DNA of 64,000 nt from Streptomyces sp. JH14 (GTDB lineage Bacteria; Actinomycetota; Actinomycetes; Streptomycetales; Streptomycetaceae): assembly GCF_029428675.1 (NCBI RefSeq), contig NZ_JAJNEL010000001.1:3968001-4032000 (forward strand). The letters are read 5' to 3'. The notes below the pieces were generated by a model. The model had not been told where the DNA came from. It did not search any database and saw only the letters and a program-made list of their open reading frames with translations. Below are positions 10,101 to 17,980 of the stretch, in pieces (the stretch's first letter is position 1; each line of letters begins with the position of its first letter). Made by a program: the position numbers and the translations under genes.

Positions 10101-11122
10101 GCGTCGTCGGGGCACGGCAGGTCCACGGCGTCCTCGCCGTGTCCGTCGGCGACGACGAGCAGCCGCGACGTCATGGACAGCGCGTCCTTGCCGGACAGGC
10201 CGCGGCGCACCTCGGCCGCGTACGAGGCGCGCCGGCGCAGTTCCGCCCCGATCTGCCGGGCGAGCTGGGGCGCGGACGGGGCGATGCGGCGGGCGGCGAC
10301 GGGGCCGTCGAGCTGTTCGGTGTCGAGCAGGTGCGGCATCCACTTGGCCCATTCCCAGTCGGCGAGCCGGTCGCCGGGCACGGCGAGGGCCATCGCCACG
10401 TCGTCGGGGGCGTGGGTGGCGGCGGTCTGCACGAGCAGGGCGCGGGCGACGCGCAGGCAGTCCTCGCGGGGGCCGATGACGCTGACGTTGCCGACGCGGT
10501 CGAGCGGGACGGTGAGCGGGAGTTCGGTGCCGGTATGGAACCGGGCCATGAGGGCCGACGCCTCGTTGAGCATGAAGCGGTCGGGCGGGGAGAGGACGGA
10601 GGAGCCCTGCTGGGCCACTTTCAGATCGCGGACGGGCATTTCGCCGGTGCCGACGCGGACCCGCAGGAAGTCGCCGTCGAAGCGGCGGCGTTCCCAGAGC
10701 CGGGCCGGGTCGCGCACTATGTCGTACAGGGCGTCCGGCGGCGGTGTGAGGATCTCGGTGCGTTCGCGCCGCTCGCGTTCCTCACCGGAGAGTTCCTCGC
10801 GCAGGTCCTCCAGATAGGCGAGGTAGGCCTCGCGCTGGGTGCGGCGGGTGCGCTGGGCCTTGCCGCGCTGGGAGAAGACGAGGGCGACGGAGCCGATGAC
10901 GGTGACGACGAGGATGATCGCGCCGAGTCCGGCGAACTGACTGTTGCGCACGACGGTCATCATCACGACGGACGACATGACGCCCGCCACGGGCAGCAGC
11001 GACATGGCGATGTTGCCCGACTTCCCCTCGGGGAGGTTGGGCGGGGCCTCGATGGTGCGTGCCTCGGAGGGGGCCGCGGGCCGGGTGGTCCTGGCCGGGC
11101 GGTGGATCAGTCGGGTACTCAT
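7148..11122 (-). CDS. eccC: type VII secretion ATPase EccC, single chain with three FtsK/SpoIIIE ATPase domains
   Basis: 1324 residues. Two N-terminal membrane segments (about 38-60 and 65-83) are followed by three P-loop domains. Walker A motifs are GATGSGKSE (about residue 490), GGPQSGKTT (about 840) and GDSECGKTN (about 1126). Walker B candidates are LFVVIDEFGEL, IVLIIDGFGAL and IVVLVDDYDVL. The first site is canonical, while the second and third lack the acidic pair typical of active sites, as is usual for EccC. The gene is the fused EccCa-EccCb form. EccC recognises the C-terminal signal of WXG100 substrates and powers export. It follows the EspI-like gene by 37 nt in the same operon. 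Confidence 0.97.
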   Translation of the reverse strand: MSTRLIHRPARTTRPAAPSEARTIEAPPNLPEGKSGNIAMSLLPVAGVMSSVVMMTVVRNSQFAGLGAIILVVTVIGSVALVFSQRGKAQRTRRTQREAYLAYLEDLREELSGEERERRERTEILTPPPDALYDIVRDPARLWERRRFDGDFLRVRVGTGEMPVRDLKVAQQGSSVLSPPDRFMLNEASALMARFHTGTELPLTVPLDRVGNVSVIGPREDCLRVARALLVQTAATHAPDDVAMALAVPGDRLADWEWAKWMPHLLDTEQLDGPVAARRIAPSAPQLARQIGAELRRRASYAAEVRRGLSGKDALSMTSRLLVVADGHGEDAVDLPCPDDAVGLREMSVTMLHLLEHRVQEPGHVGVRITVDGNEVLIEDLREKEPISAHGTVDEITIPFAEGLARMLAPLRLAAESLVDAPLSGPVDFADLLGIDDVAQLDLERLWAPRGERSFLRVPIGVSDAREPVLLDLKESSELGMGPHGLCVGATGSGKSELLRTLVLALVATHPPEDLALVLVDYKGGATFAPFAELPHVAGVITNLENQAGLVERVHASLAGEVKRRQQVLKDAGNVADIGDYAALRAEKRPDLDPLPHLFVVIDEFGELLTAKPDFIDLFLSIGRIGRSIGVHLLLSSQRIEGGKLKGLDTYLSYRLGLRTFSADESRTVLDTTDAFHLPPLPGFGYLKVDTSHYERFKASYVSGAYRGPVQRAEEADSGPLALEYEAFNTLAKKEGSGEQEPTARRRETGPTEMGVIVGQLEKAAGPVRRIWLPPLPAAVALDKVAGPLDVGPRGMQLAKRSSALRVPLGLLDDPTKQWQGEWYLDLTVAGGHAAVIGGPQSGKTTLLRTLALSLALTHTPQEVGVYGLDLVGGGLQALSDLPHVGGVAGRADRERAGRTVEEVRSALATREELFREHNIDSVEQLRTLHAAGRLPQLASAEIVLIIDGFGALRDDFEELDDAVVDILKRGGGYGIHVVAGMLRWNDVRIATQSNFGTRVELRLNDPSESSIDRKLAQTLSPDEPGRVLTDGKLFAQVALPRTDGLPDTSDLGAVLERTARTVRATWSGEVAQPVRVLPHILEPHLLPGPVAEPQRVPIGLDQTALAPVLLDLFHHDQHLLIMGDSECGKTNLLKTIAGGLIERYSEDELVFAVMDPRRGLRGAIPEEFRGGYAYNAKMCAGLAAGIATELEKRLPDDSAGSEDLEPGSWGSGPRIVVLVDDYDVLTTAGLAPLAPFLPYIPSAVDIGLHFVLTRRVAGASRGMYEPLMQGLRESGASAVVMAGDRSEGQLFPGVYATQQPAGRGVLVRRGQSNRLIQTVYTAG

Positions 11123-11159
11123 CGGCGTCCGTCACTCACGGTCGGGCTCGGCATCGGGT

Positions 11160-12659
11160 TCAGTGGCGCTTCTGGGAGAGCTGGAAGACGTCCGCGGCGA
11201 GACGGGTGGCGGCCTCCCGGGTCGAGTGGGCGAGCAGCTCGGTGCGGATGAGGCCGCCGGCGGCCAGGTGCCGGTCGTACGGCAGGACCTGGACGCTCGC
11301 CCCGGTGGACCTGAGCTTCTCGGCGGCCTCGGTGAGGTCGAGTCCGGCGTGCGGTACGAGTTCGGTGAGTACGACGACGGTGCCGGCGATCACATGCTTC
11401 GGCAGTCCCTGCATCCACTGGAGCACCGAGTACGTGCTGGTGACGCCCTCCAGCGTGGCGGGGGCGGTCAGGATGCGGGCCTGCGAGGCGGAGAGCGCGA
11501 CCCGGGCGACCTCGGCGGGCAGCGTCTCGCAGTCGACGACCGTGACGCCGAAGTAGCGGCGCAGCGAGACCATGACGCCTTCGTACGCCTTGCTGCCCAG
11601 CATGGCGCCGATCTGTCCCTGGCTGCCGGGCAGCAGCCAGGCGTTGCCCGGCAGCTGGACGAGATAGCCCGTGATGTCGAGGAGCGACATCTGCGGTTCG
11701 ACGATGTCGGCGAAGTCGCCGATGGTCCAGCGCAGCGTCTCCGCGCCGAGCCGCAGCGGCAGCGAGCCGAGCGCCGGGTCGGCTTCGACGACGAGGACCG
11801 GGTCCTGCCGGTAGTGCGCGTACGTGGTGCCGAGCAGCGCGGCGACGGTCGTCTTGCCGGCGCCGCCCCGGATGGAGGTGACGGCGATCTGCCGCCCGGT
11901 CGTCACGGGCTGCTGGAGCACCTCGGCGATCCGGGTGATCTCGGCGACTTCCTTCGCCGCCGACGAGGAGACGGTACGGCGCACGGCGCGTGTGGCCCGC
12001 GAGGCGAAGGACTGCCCGTGCCGCGGCTTGCGCCCCGTGGTGACCAGGGCCTTGTCGACCACGGGCCGGGAGTCGGGGGCGTGGTGGGGGCGGGTGGTGG
12101 GGGTGTAGGCGGATGCCTGCGCCGTGGCGGTGGCCTGGGGCTGCTGCGGGGCGGGCCCGTGCTGGTGGGCGACCTGCTGGTACGCGGCGGGGGCACTCTG
12201 GTACGCGCCCTGCTGCGGCGGATAACCGTAGGCCGGGTCCGGTGCGGGCTGGGCGTGACCGGGGTGGCCTGCGGGGGAGGGCTGCTGGGGCGGGTAGCCG
12301 TAGCCGGCGGCCGGTGCGGGGGCGGCCTGCTGCGGGGACGTGTAGCCGTATGCGGCGTCGGGCGCGGGCCGGGGGTGTCCGGGGTGGGCCGCGGGGGCGC
12401 CCTGGTACGCGTCCTGCTGGGGCGGGTACCCGTAGCCGGGCTGCGGTGCGGCGGCCTGCGGGGGTGCCGCGTACCCGGCGCCGGGGTCCGGTGCCGGGGC
12501 GCCCTGTGCGTGTCCGGCGGGTCCCTGCGTACCGGGTCCCTGCGGGCCCTGCTGGGCCGGATCCTGCTCCGGGCCGCCCTGCTGCGGGGTGCTCGGCCGG
12601 CCGGTGGCGCCGCGCAGGTCGCGCAGCACATCGCCCTGCCAGTTGTCTCCGTTCGGCAT
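11160..12659 (-). CDS. ESX-associated MinD/ParA-like ATPase with proline-rich N-terminus (EspI-like)
   Basis: 499 residues. The first about 200 are Pro/Gln/Gly/Tyr-rich with repeated YGYPPQQ-type units. A Walker A of the deviant ParA/MinD kind, RGGAGKTT, falls near residue 266, followed by VLVVEADPALGSLPLRLG and a helical C-terminal part. This layout matches EspI-type proteins of mycobacterial ESX loci, which are proposed to regulate secretion in response to ATP. It is cytosolic and probably docks on EccC through the disordered N-terminus (inference). It lies between eccD and eccC. The start ATG has a modest AAGGAAG 5 nt upstream. Confidence 0.9.
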   Translation of the reverse strand: MPNGDNWQGDVLRDLRGATGRPSTPQQGGPEQDPAQQGPQGPGTQGPAGHAQGAPAPDPGAGYAAPPQAAAPQPGYGYPPQQDAYQGAPAAHPGHPRPAPDAAYGYTSPQQAAPAPAAGYGYPPQQPSPAGHPGHAQPAPDPAYGYPPQQGAYQSAPAAYQQVAHQHGPAPQQPQATATAQASAYTPTTRPHHAPDSRPVVDKALVTTGRKPRHGQSFASRATRAVRRTVSSSAAKEVAEITRIAEVLQQPVTTGRQIAVTSIRGGAGKTTVAALLGTTYAHYRQDPVLVVEADPALGSLPLRLGAETLRWTIGDFADIVEPQMSLLDITGYLVQLPGNAWLLPGSQGQIGAMLGSKAYEGVMVSLRRYFGVTVVDCETLPAEVARVALSASQARILTAPATLEGVTSTYSVLQWMQGLPKHVIAGTVVVLTELVPHAGLDLTEAAEKLRSTGASVQVLPYDRHLAAGGLIRTELLAHSTREAATRLAADVFQLSQKRH

Positions 12660-12713
12660 GTCAGCCTTCCTCTTTCCGCCCTGCTGCCCCGCTCGGAGCG
12701 CCTGAGCGTCGAC

Positions 12714-14069
12714 TCAGAACTTGTTGAGCAGCTGTCCGTACACGCCGAACGCCCCGACGGCGAGCGGGAAGAGCCCCACGACACCGATGGACTCGACCAG
12801 GTCGCCCATGCGCCGAAGCCGGACCTGCACATGCTCGGGCGGCTGCACCGCCAGGACGAGCAGCGGCAGGACCGCGGCCGCGCAGAGCACGGCGAGCGGT
12901 CCGGCGCCTCCGGCGTGCTGCATCCACACCATGACGAGCCGTACGACGAGGACCGCGGCGGCGGCGATGAGTGCCACGACCTCGGCGACCAGAGGGAAGG
13001 CCCGTGCCCGGGAGAGCAGCACGAGAGCCACGAGTGCGGGCAGCGCCGTGGTCCACACGGTCGGTGTGTGCGCCTGGGTGAGCAGCCAGCCGCCGGCCGC
13101 CGCGGAGAGGGCGGTGACGGTCGTCGCGAGAGCGAGGCCGCGGTGGGTGGCCGCGAGCGCGTTGCCCACCTGGTGGCGGCTGACGGAGATGTCCCCGGAG
13201 CGGCGGTCGTCGAGTGCGGTGAGACCGGAGGCCATCAGGGCCAGCCGGGGCAGCAGCCCGAGCAGCACCACCGAGAAGACGGCCATGACGGCGCCCAGCC
13301 GGGACAGGTCGTCCTGGACGGCGGCGACGGCTTCCCACACCACGGTGATCGCGGCGGTCGCCACGGCGCCGATGAGCCCGCCGCGGCCGAGCGGCGAGAA
13401 ATAGCCGAGCAGCAGCAGGACGAGGACGAGTGCGCCCGCGACGGCGGCGAGCCGCGCGGTCCCCGGCCAGTCGTACGCGTCGGCGGCGGTCCAGGCGGTG
13501 ACGATGCCGAGCCCGCCGGAGGCCAGCAGCAAGGCGGTCGCGAGACCGCGGTTGCCCTGGCCGATCCTGGCGACGAGCGCGCCCGCCACCAGAAGAAGGA
13601 GCGTGACCGCGACGAGTGCGCCCGCCAGGGTGTCGAGCGCGAACTCACGACGGGCGAGCAGCGCCGCGATCACCGCGAACGCCACGGTCGCCACGCCCGC
13701 GCTGGTCCGGCGCGCGGCGGGACGCCAGCGCCACGCCTGGAGGTCGAGGTCGTCGGCCACCAGATCCGTGACGTCGTGGACGACGGGGGCGGGCGGCGCG
13801 GAGTGGGCCCGGACGAGCCGGAGCACGGCGCCGTCCGCGATCTCGGCGGAGGACAGCGTGCTGTCGTGCGGCAGCGCGGAGCCGTCCGACGTGATCAACT
13901 GCCGTGTCATGGGGCGTGCCGCGGCCCGGTCGTCCAGCAACTGCAGTATGTCCGGGAGCAGTTGCCCGATCGGTGTGTCGGACGGCAGGACGATGTCGGC
14001 GCGGCGTCGCTCGCCGACCAGGGTCACCCGGCTCAGCTGAGCCCGGGAAGTCATTGCTGTGCTCACCAC
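12714..14069 (-). CDS. eccD: type VII secretion integral membrane protein EccD
   Basis: 451 residues. An N-terminal ubiquitin-like YukD domain (about 1-90: LSRVTLVGERRRADIVLPSD) is followed by about 11 hydrophobic helices from residue 120 on, ending QLLNKF. This is the EccD architecture, the subunit forming the membrane cavity of the ESX channel. Start: GTG GTG AGC ACA GCA ATG gives three candidates; the first GTG (14069) is annotated, the ATG at 14054 is also possible, and none has a strong Shine-Dalgarno. The EspI-like gene follows 54 nt downstream. EccB, EccE and MycP homologues are not seen nearby. Confidence 0.94.
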   Translation of the reverse strand: MVSTAMTSRAQLSRVTLVGERRRADIVLPSDTPIGQLLPDILQLLDDRAAARPMTRQLITSDGSALPHDSTLSSAEIADGAVLRLVRAHSAPPAPVVHDVTDLVADDLDLQAWRWRPAARRTSAGVATVAFAVIAALLARREFALDTLAGALVAVTLLLLVAGALVARIGQGNRGLATALLLASGGLGIVTAWTAADAYDWPGTARLAAVAGALVLVLLLLGYFSPLGRGGLIGAVATAAITVVWEAVAAVQDDLSRLGAVMAVFSVVLLGLLPRLALMASGLTALDDRRSGDISVSRHQVGNALAATHRGLALATTVTALSAAAGGWLLTQAHTPTVWTTALPALVALVLLSRARAFPLVAEVVALIAAAAVLVVRLVMVWMQHAGGAGPLAVLCAAAVLPLLVLAVQPPEHVQVRLRRMGDLVESIGVVGLFPLAVGAFGVYGQLLNKF

Positions 14070-14162
14070 TTTACGGGAACCTATCGTCGCGACATTGAGG
14101 ACGGGGGCCGGCTGGACGCGCCCGGGGTGCTGTTCACGGAAGTCGTCATCGGGCGGCCGGAA

Positions 14163-14474
14163 CTACGGAGAACCGGGGCTGGATCCACCGGACTTGTCCG
14201 GTTTCGCGGTGGGGGCCGGCTGCTCGTACTGCTGCTCCTGGCGCTGCTGCTTCTCCTGCTCGGCCTTCTGCTTGGCCAGCGTGTGCTGGAGGAAGGACCA
14301 CCCGACGCATCCCGCGCACAGGACGGCCGCGATGGCGATCCCGGCGAACACCTTCCCGAGCCGCTCGTCCGCCGTGCGCCGGGACCGCTGTACACCGAAC
14401 AGCAGCGCGTCCCGCATCCTGCGGCGGCGTACCGCCACCGATTCCAGAAGCTGGCTGTCGTAATCCCGTGCCAT
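14163..14474 (-). CDS. small single-pass membrane protein in the ESX operon
   Basis: 103 residues. A basic N-terminus (MARDYDSQLLESVAVRRRRMRD) leads to one membrane helix around residues 42-64 (VFAGIAIAAVLCAGCVGWSF). A Gln/Lys/Glu-rich, then Pro/Gly/Ser-rich tail follows, predicted outside the cell. Equivalents are found next to eccD in Streptomyces ESX loci as far as I recall; function is unknown. It follows the preceding small gene by 15 nt and precedes eccD by 93 nt. A candidate accessory subunit of the membrane complex. Confidence 0.8.
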   Translation of the reverse strand: MARDYDSQLLESVAVRRRRMRDALLFGVQRSRRTADERLGKVFAGIAIAAVLCAGCVGWSFLQHTLAKQKAEQEKQQRQEQQYEQPAPTAKPDKSGGSSPGSP

Positions 14475-14489
14475 CAGTCGTCCGCTGCC

Positions 14490-14675
14490 TCAGTCGTCCG
14501 TTGCCTCGGTCATGGTCGGCGAACCGTCGCGCGTACCGCGTCCTGCGTCCACTGCACGAACGTTGCCGTGCCCGGCCGCAGACCGTCGGGCGCGCCCGAC
14601 GCGCGCCACGGCGCCGACGGCGGCGTCGGCCGACTTCGTCCGTGGTGCTGCAGTCGGTTGCGCGTGTTGCGGCAT
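14490..14675 (-). CDS. small hypothetical protein (61 aa), first of the eccD-side transcription unit
   Basis: Begins MPQHAQPTAAPRTKSADA and ends SPTMTEATDD. A good Shine-Dalgarno (AAGGGGGA, 6 nt before ATG) and tight spacing to the next gene (15 nt) support translation. No membrane helix or known domain is seen. It is Ala/Arg-rich and may be a small cytosolic ESX accessory. No similarity comes to mind. Confidence 0.6.
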   Translation of the reverse strand: MPQHAQPTAAPRTKSADAAVGAVARVGRARRSAAGHGNVRAVDAGRGTRDGSPTMTEATDD

Positions 14676-15052
14676 ACGGAATCCCCCTTGCTTTGCCTCC
14701 GCAACATAAGGCATGGACAAGTCAGCAGTACAACCCGGAGCCGGGAGTGGGACAGACCCCGGACAATCATGAAGCAGTTCCAAAGGAGAGGAATCAGGGC
14801 GATACAGACGATGCGCCGGTGAGTTGTGGGGCGGGGGATGAGGAACGGCGGGCGCCGGGGCTGCCCGGTCCGCAACGATGCCGATGAACGACCGGTGCTG
14901 CTCGGCCCAGTGGGACTGCACCCACTGAGTCGTACGGCCCAGTTGCTCACGCACCGGCTTCGGTACGCGCAGGTGCCTGACCGAACACCGAAGAATCCTC
15001 GTGCACGGGACTGTGCCGCCCTGGACGATCGTTGTCAGCTGCGGGTTGGGGC
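14676..15052. other. intergenic region with a coding-like minus-strand fragment
   Basis: No intact gene. On the minus strand at 14873-14985 a frame with strong third-position GC reads VPKPVREQLGRTTQWVQSHW and continues AEQHRSFIGIV. It has no start codon and fades into low-quality sequence. This looks like a decayed gene of unknown family. The remainder should contain the promoter of the small gene at 14675, but I cannot place it convincingly. Confidence 0.35.
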
Positions 15053-15919
15053 TCAGGTGTCGATTTCGCCGACCCAGCCGAACTCCAGGAGTTCCTTGGG
15101 CAGGTATTCGGACTCGACCTCGATCGGCATGTCGGCATCGCGGGCCATACAGGCGATGGCGAGCGGGCCGAGGGCCACCAGGCCTTCGCCGCTCAGGGAA
15201 CGTGCCTCGTTCGCGGTCCAGTACTCCTTGTGCCAGGTGAGAGCCGTGGCCAGCGACTCGTTGAACCGCTCGGCCTCCCGGCGCAGGTAGAGGTGGAACA
15301 GCTCGAGGGGCGGATACAGGACCTTCAGCATCAGTTCTTTGCCGGCGATCCGTGTGGTCTCGGGGTCGGTGTCGTTGACCGCGGTGACCAAGGTGTCCCA
15401 AGTCTCCTGTCGGCCGAACCACGCGTTCTGCAGGGTTTCCACCCACGCGTATGTGTACTCGTCGAACATGACACCCGACTCACGCAGGAACGAGACGGGT
15501 ACCTGGGCCAGCTGGTTGGCGCGGCCGTTCTCGCGGCAGACCACCGCCAGGTAGTAGGAGGTGAGCCAGCTCCCGGCGTGCAGGTAGTCCTGACGTCCGG
15601 TCGCGGGAAGGTTCTTCACCTCGCCGTCGGCCCCGATACGGCACGGCACAGGTCCCTCGGGCGCCGTGCCCGCGGCGAACAGTGCGGAGCCGACCTGCAT
15701 GGCTGTGACCCATGCCTCCCACGTCGGGAACTTCTGCGCTGTGGAGTCCGCCAAGCAGTACGACTTGGCCACGGTCAGCATGCTGCTCAGGGCGCGGGAG
15801 CGGGATGTCTCCGACGTCTCGAGCCGGTCGAGTACACGGCTGACGCTCTGGATGCGAGCCGTCATGGTCTCCGCCACACCATCCATGGGGAACTGATGAC
15901 GGGAAACGCTCGTGCTCAC
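15053..15919 (-). CDS. Imm49-like immunity protein
   Basis: 288 residues from the GTG at 15919, chosen because GAGGAAAG lies 5 nt upstream. Key blocks are YYLAVVCRENGRANQLAQVP, YTYAWVETLQNAW, LYPPLELFHLYLRREAERFN, ATALTWHKEYW and the C-terminal GLVALGPLAIACMARDAD and VESEYLPKELLE. I recognise these as the immunity-49 family, predicted to neutralise polymorphic toxins. It is cytosolic and all-helical in appearance. No cognate toxin is adjacent; the nearest is the ART toxin 3 kb upstream. It may be an orphan immunity gene guarding against sister strains. Open sequence extends to 16075 but lacks coding character. Confidence 0.85.
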   Translation of the reverse strand: MSTSVSRHQFPMDGVAETMTARIQSVSRVLDRLETSETSRSRALSSMLTVAKSYCLADSTAQKFPTWEAWVTAMQVGSALFAAGTAPEGPVPCRIGADGEVKNLPATGRQDYLHAGSWLTSYYLAVVCRENGRANQLAQVPVSFLRESGVMFDEYTYAWVETLQNAWFGRQETWDTLVTAVNDTDPETTRIAGKELMLKVLYPPLELFHLYLRREAERFNESLATALTWHKEYWTANEARSLSGEGLVALGPLAIACMARDADMPIEVESEYLPKELLEFGWVGEIDT

Positions 15920-16131
15920 TGATTCTTTCCTCTTCGTCGACCAGGAGAATGTACGGGGCAATTGGGGGCACCGGCCTGCAACGATGAGCCACTCGGGGCG
16001 CCAGGCGCGCAGACACAGTGGCAACTCCGGTTCGTCGAACGGACCCCGGACCGGAATGCGGGTGGTCGCGGACATGCAGCTCAGCGGAGAGATGAACCAG
16101 TCCGGTGACCCGGCTCATGCCACGGAGGGGC

Positions 16132-16503
16132 TTACCCCTCGCTCTTGCGCCGGTTCTTCGTGGGCCGACCCTTCTCGTCCCACTGTCGATCCTCCAGCAA
16201 GGTCAACCCGTCCTCGGCGAACACGCGCTCAGCGGCGAGGGTGCCGTTCGGGTGCCACTCTTTGGAAACCCCTACGGGAAGCCCCATGCGGACCGTTCCC
16301 TCGGACCTGAGCCTGCCGTCCTTGTACCACTCACGGCTGGGACCGTCCTGCACGCCGGCCACGTAGGAGTCCAGGCTGACAACAACGCCCCCCAGACGTT
16401 CTTCGGCCTCGCCCGTGAAGAGTTCCCCCCGGTACAGCACGCGCTGCCCCTGATCCATATCGACGTCGGGGTCGTCGATGCCGATTCGTGTTACCTCGGC
16501 CAT
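16132..16503 (-). CDS. YwqK-like MORN-variant antitoxin/immunity protein
   Basis: 123 residues starting at ATG 16503 (MAEVTRIGIDDPDVDMD). Three MORN-variant units are visible: VLYRGELFTGEAEE, GPSREWYKDGRLRSEG and GVSKEWHPNGTLAAER. The tail is RPTKNRRKSEG. This is the YwqK family, whose Bacillus member sits beside an LXG toxin. Within an ESX-toxin neighbourhood an immunity role is likely (inference). A longer frame reaches 16617 but its extra residues look non-coding. No strong Shine-Dalgarno is seen. Confidence 0.8.
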   Translation of the reverse strand: MAEVTRIGIDDPDVDMDQGQRVLYRGELFTGEAEERLGGVVVSLDSYVAGVQDGPSREWYKDGRLRSEGTVRMGLPVGVSKEWHPNGTLAAERVFAEDGLTLLEDRQWDEKGRPTKNRRKSEG

Positions 16504-16604
16504 CAGGGAATCCAATTGTCGTCGGTCGGCGGATTTGCGGTGAACCTTCCGTACGAGCTGTCCACGCCATCCAGCGTAAGGTCGCGGTCTGCACAGAAGC
16601 CAGT

Positions 16605-16714
16605 GTGACGAGTTCACGCTCGCGGTGTTCGCGTCCCTCCGCGTCGATCCACTTCCCGGTGCCGGAGCACCGGGTGCGGTGGGAGTGCTGTCCTGCGCAC
16701 GGCTGTTCGCTCAC
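16605..16714 (-). pseudogene. possible decayed short reading frame
   Basis: From a GTG at 16714 the minus strand reads VSEQPCAGQHSHRTRCSGTG and then KWIDAEGREHREREL, with high third-position GC. After about 36 codons codon use becomes poor and the frame runs into the 5' end of the YwqK-like gene in another register. It may be the start of a truncated protein. No family recognised. Confidence 0.3.
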
Positions 16715-16754
16715 GACAGAGAGCTGCCTGCCGTCGGAGTAATAGGGTGCGGAT

Positions 16755-17189
16755 ATGAGTGACGTGTACGCCGTGGACTTCGCCCTTGACCTGCAAGCCT
16801 CAGTGCCGAGCTCCGTACTCGCCGATCTGCGATGGCACCTCGGCTTCGAGGCCGTCGGCGAGAGCGGAGCGGAGGACCCTGTCGGCGAGGTGGGCGACGT
16901 GGTCCCCCTGCTCGCGGCGCGCGGACCTGCGGTGCGAATCGGCGGGGTTCTGGTGGGTGAGTTCGCCCGGACGGCCGGCGGTTGGTCTCTGACGGCACGC
17001 CAAGAGGTGCACGCCGAACTCCTTCCCGAACTGGACTTGCTCGCGGAGCGACTCGCGTGGAATTCCAGCACCGAGGGAGTGATCGGACAAATTCGCTTCT
17101 ATGAGGATGATGTTCCGGATCTGTTGATCAGCAGGTCGGGAACGCTGGTGAAGATGTCTCTCGCTCCCTCGGGAACAGCTGCCGCCTGA
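16755..17189 (+). CDS. conserved hypothetical protein inside the immunity region, leaderless
   Basis: 144 residues, the only rightward gene in the ESX region. It begins MSDVYAVDFALDLQASVPSS and ends with RFYEDDVPDLLISRSGTL. It is acidic and soluble with no membrane segment. I recall similar single-domain proteins (YAVDFALDL start) in Streptomyces but no assigned function. A -10 box TAGGGT at 16743-16748 lies 6 nt before the ATG, so the mRNA is probably leaderless and independently transcribed. It converges on the array copy D. It could be another immunity or anti-toxin protein, a guess from position only. Confidence 0.7.
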   Translation: MSDVYAVDFALDLQASVPSSVLADLRWHLGFEAVGESGAEDPVGEVGDVVPLLAARGPAVRIGGVLVGEFARTAGGWSLTARQEVHAELLPELDLLAERLAWNSSTEGVIGQIRFYEDDVPDLLISRSGTLVKMSLAPSGTAAA

Positions 17190-17222
17190 TCGGAGAGAAA
17201 TCACCGATCATCAATGGAGAAG

Positions 17223-17516
17223 TCATCTCCTCGTGTCCCGGATCAGCTCGGCGGGCAGGGCGTGGGGGGCGATCTCGCGCGCCTTCGCGTCCCGCAGCCT
17301 CCGGAGCCATGCGGCAGCGGCATTGACCTCGGCGGCGCCCAGCCCCGGCGGCGTGACCCAACCGGCGGCATCGTCCTCGGCGCTCGCCCAGACGTACCCG
17401 ATCACCACGCCGGTGTCGGCGGCCACTCGCACATACTGCACAGGCCCCCGCGCGACACGGTTGTAGCGGGGCGGTCCGGCGATGTGCTTGAAGTGCAGGT
17501 CTTCCTCGAAGCGCGG
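17223..17516 (-). pseudogene. toxin-adjacent paralogue copy D, lacking a start and truncated at the C-terminus
   Basis: The frame PRFEEDLHFKHIAGPPRYNR through GPVQYVRVAADTGVVIGYVW is over 80 percent identical to copy B by eye. It is preceded by an in-frame TGA with no start codon. It stops at LIRDTRR, about 30 residues before the end of copies A to C, where the sequence switches to unrelated DNA. A GTG or ATG inside the gene could yield a 72-residue fragment. It sits 27 nt after copy C with the same junction sequence that joins the C-type fragment to copy B. Interpretation: dead gene at the end of the array. Confidence 0.75.
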
Positions 17517-17543
17517 AGGGGGGTCGGTTTTCGCCGGTCACCC

Positions 17544-17945
17544 TTACTCCGGGTTGGCCAGTCTCCTGACCGCGTCGGGGTTCGCCGCCTCGGTCAAGGA
17601 CCCGGGAACGACGTGGCTGCTCTTCGTGCGGTCCGACTCCTGAATCATCTCTGCCAGGGCGGCGCTGGGTGCAATCCCGCGCGCCTTTGCGTCGTGGAGT
17701 TTCCTCGCCCATTTGGCACCCTTGTTGAACGCCTCGTCGCCGCCTGCCTTGCGGACTACCCAGCCGGCCGCGTCGTCCTCGTCATTCGCCCAGGTGTAGC
17801 CGATCACCTGACCGTCCCTGTCCGCCACTGTCAGGTGCTGAACAGGCTTGTTGGATACATGGCTGTAGCGCGGTGGACCACCGGGCGCCGCGTTGAACAA
17901 CAGATCTTCGTTCAAGCGCGGATTGGGTCGCTGTAGCTCGGTCAT
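17544..17945 (-). CDS. toxin-adjacent paralogue copy C (candidate immunity protein)
   Basis: 133 residues, intact: MTELQRPNPRLNEDLLFNAA, then VIGYTWANDEDDAAGWV, KWARKLHDAKARGIAP and the C-terminal SHVVPGSLTEAANPDAVRRL. It shares the same motif order as copies A, B and D: NPR(F/L)xEDL, IGY(T/V)WxxDxxDAA, AxWxxKLxxxKARxxAP, SxVxPGSL. I do not know the family. Small, acidic, cytosolic and directly downstream of the ART toxin, it is best viewed as candidate immunity. GGAG lies 10 nt before the ATG. It ends with TAA where the equivalent stop in the first C-type fragment has been lost. Confidence 0.75.
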   Translation of the reverse strand: MTELQRPNPRLNEDLLFNAAPGGPPRYSHVSNKPVQHLTVADRDGQVIGYTWANDEDDAAGWVVRKAGGDEAFNKGAKWARKLHDAKARGIAPSAALAEMIQESDRTKSSHVVPGSLTEAANPDAVRRLANPE

Positions 17946-17980
17946 TCGGGCCGTGCTCCGTCACTTCTCGATGTGGGTGG

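Noticed and set aside
7373..11251. Very long open frame on the plus strand opposite eccC
   Set aside because: Composition is low-complexity Gly/Val/Asp/Arg typical of the antisense of a high-GC gene; eccC has three P-loop domains on the other strand.
10944..14822. Another open frame of about 1290 codons on the plus strand across the EspI-like and eccD genes
   Set aside because: Spans several real minus-strand genes and has no domains; a GC-bias artefact.
16132..16617. Longer N-terminus for the YwqK-like protein
   Set aside because: The extra 38 residues have poor codon use and do not resemble the family, which starts near the MAEVTRIG position.
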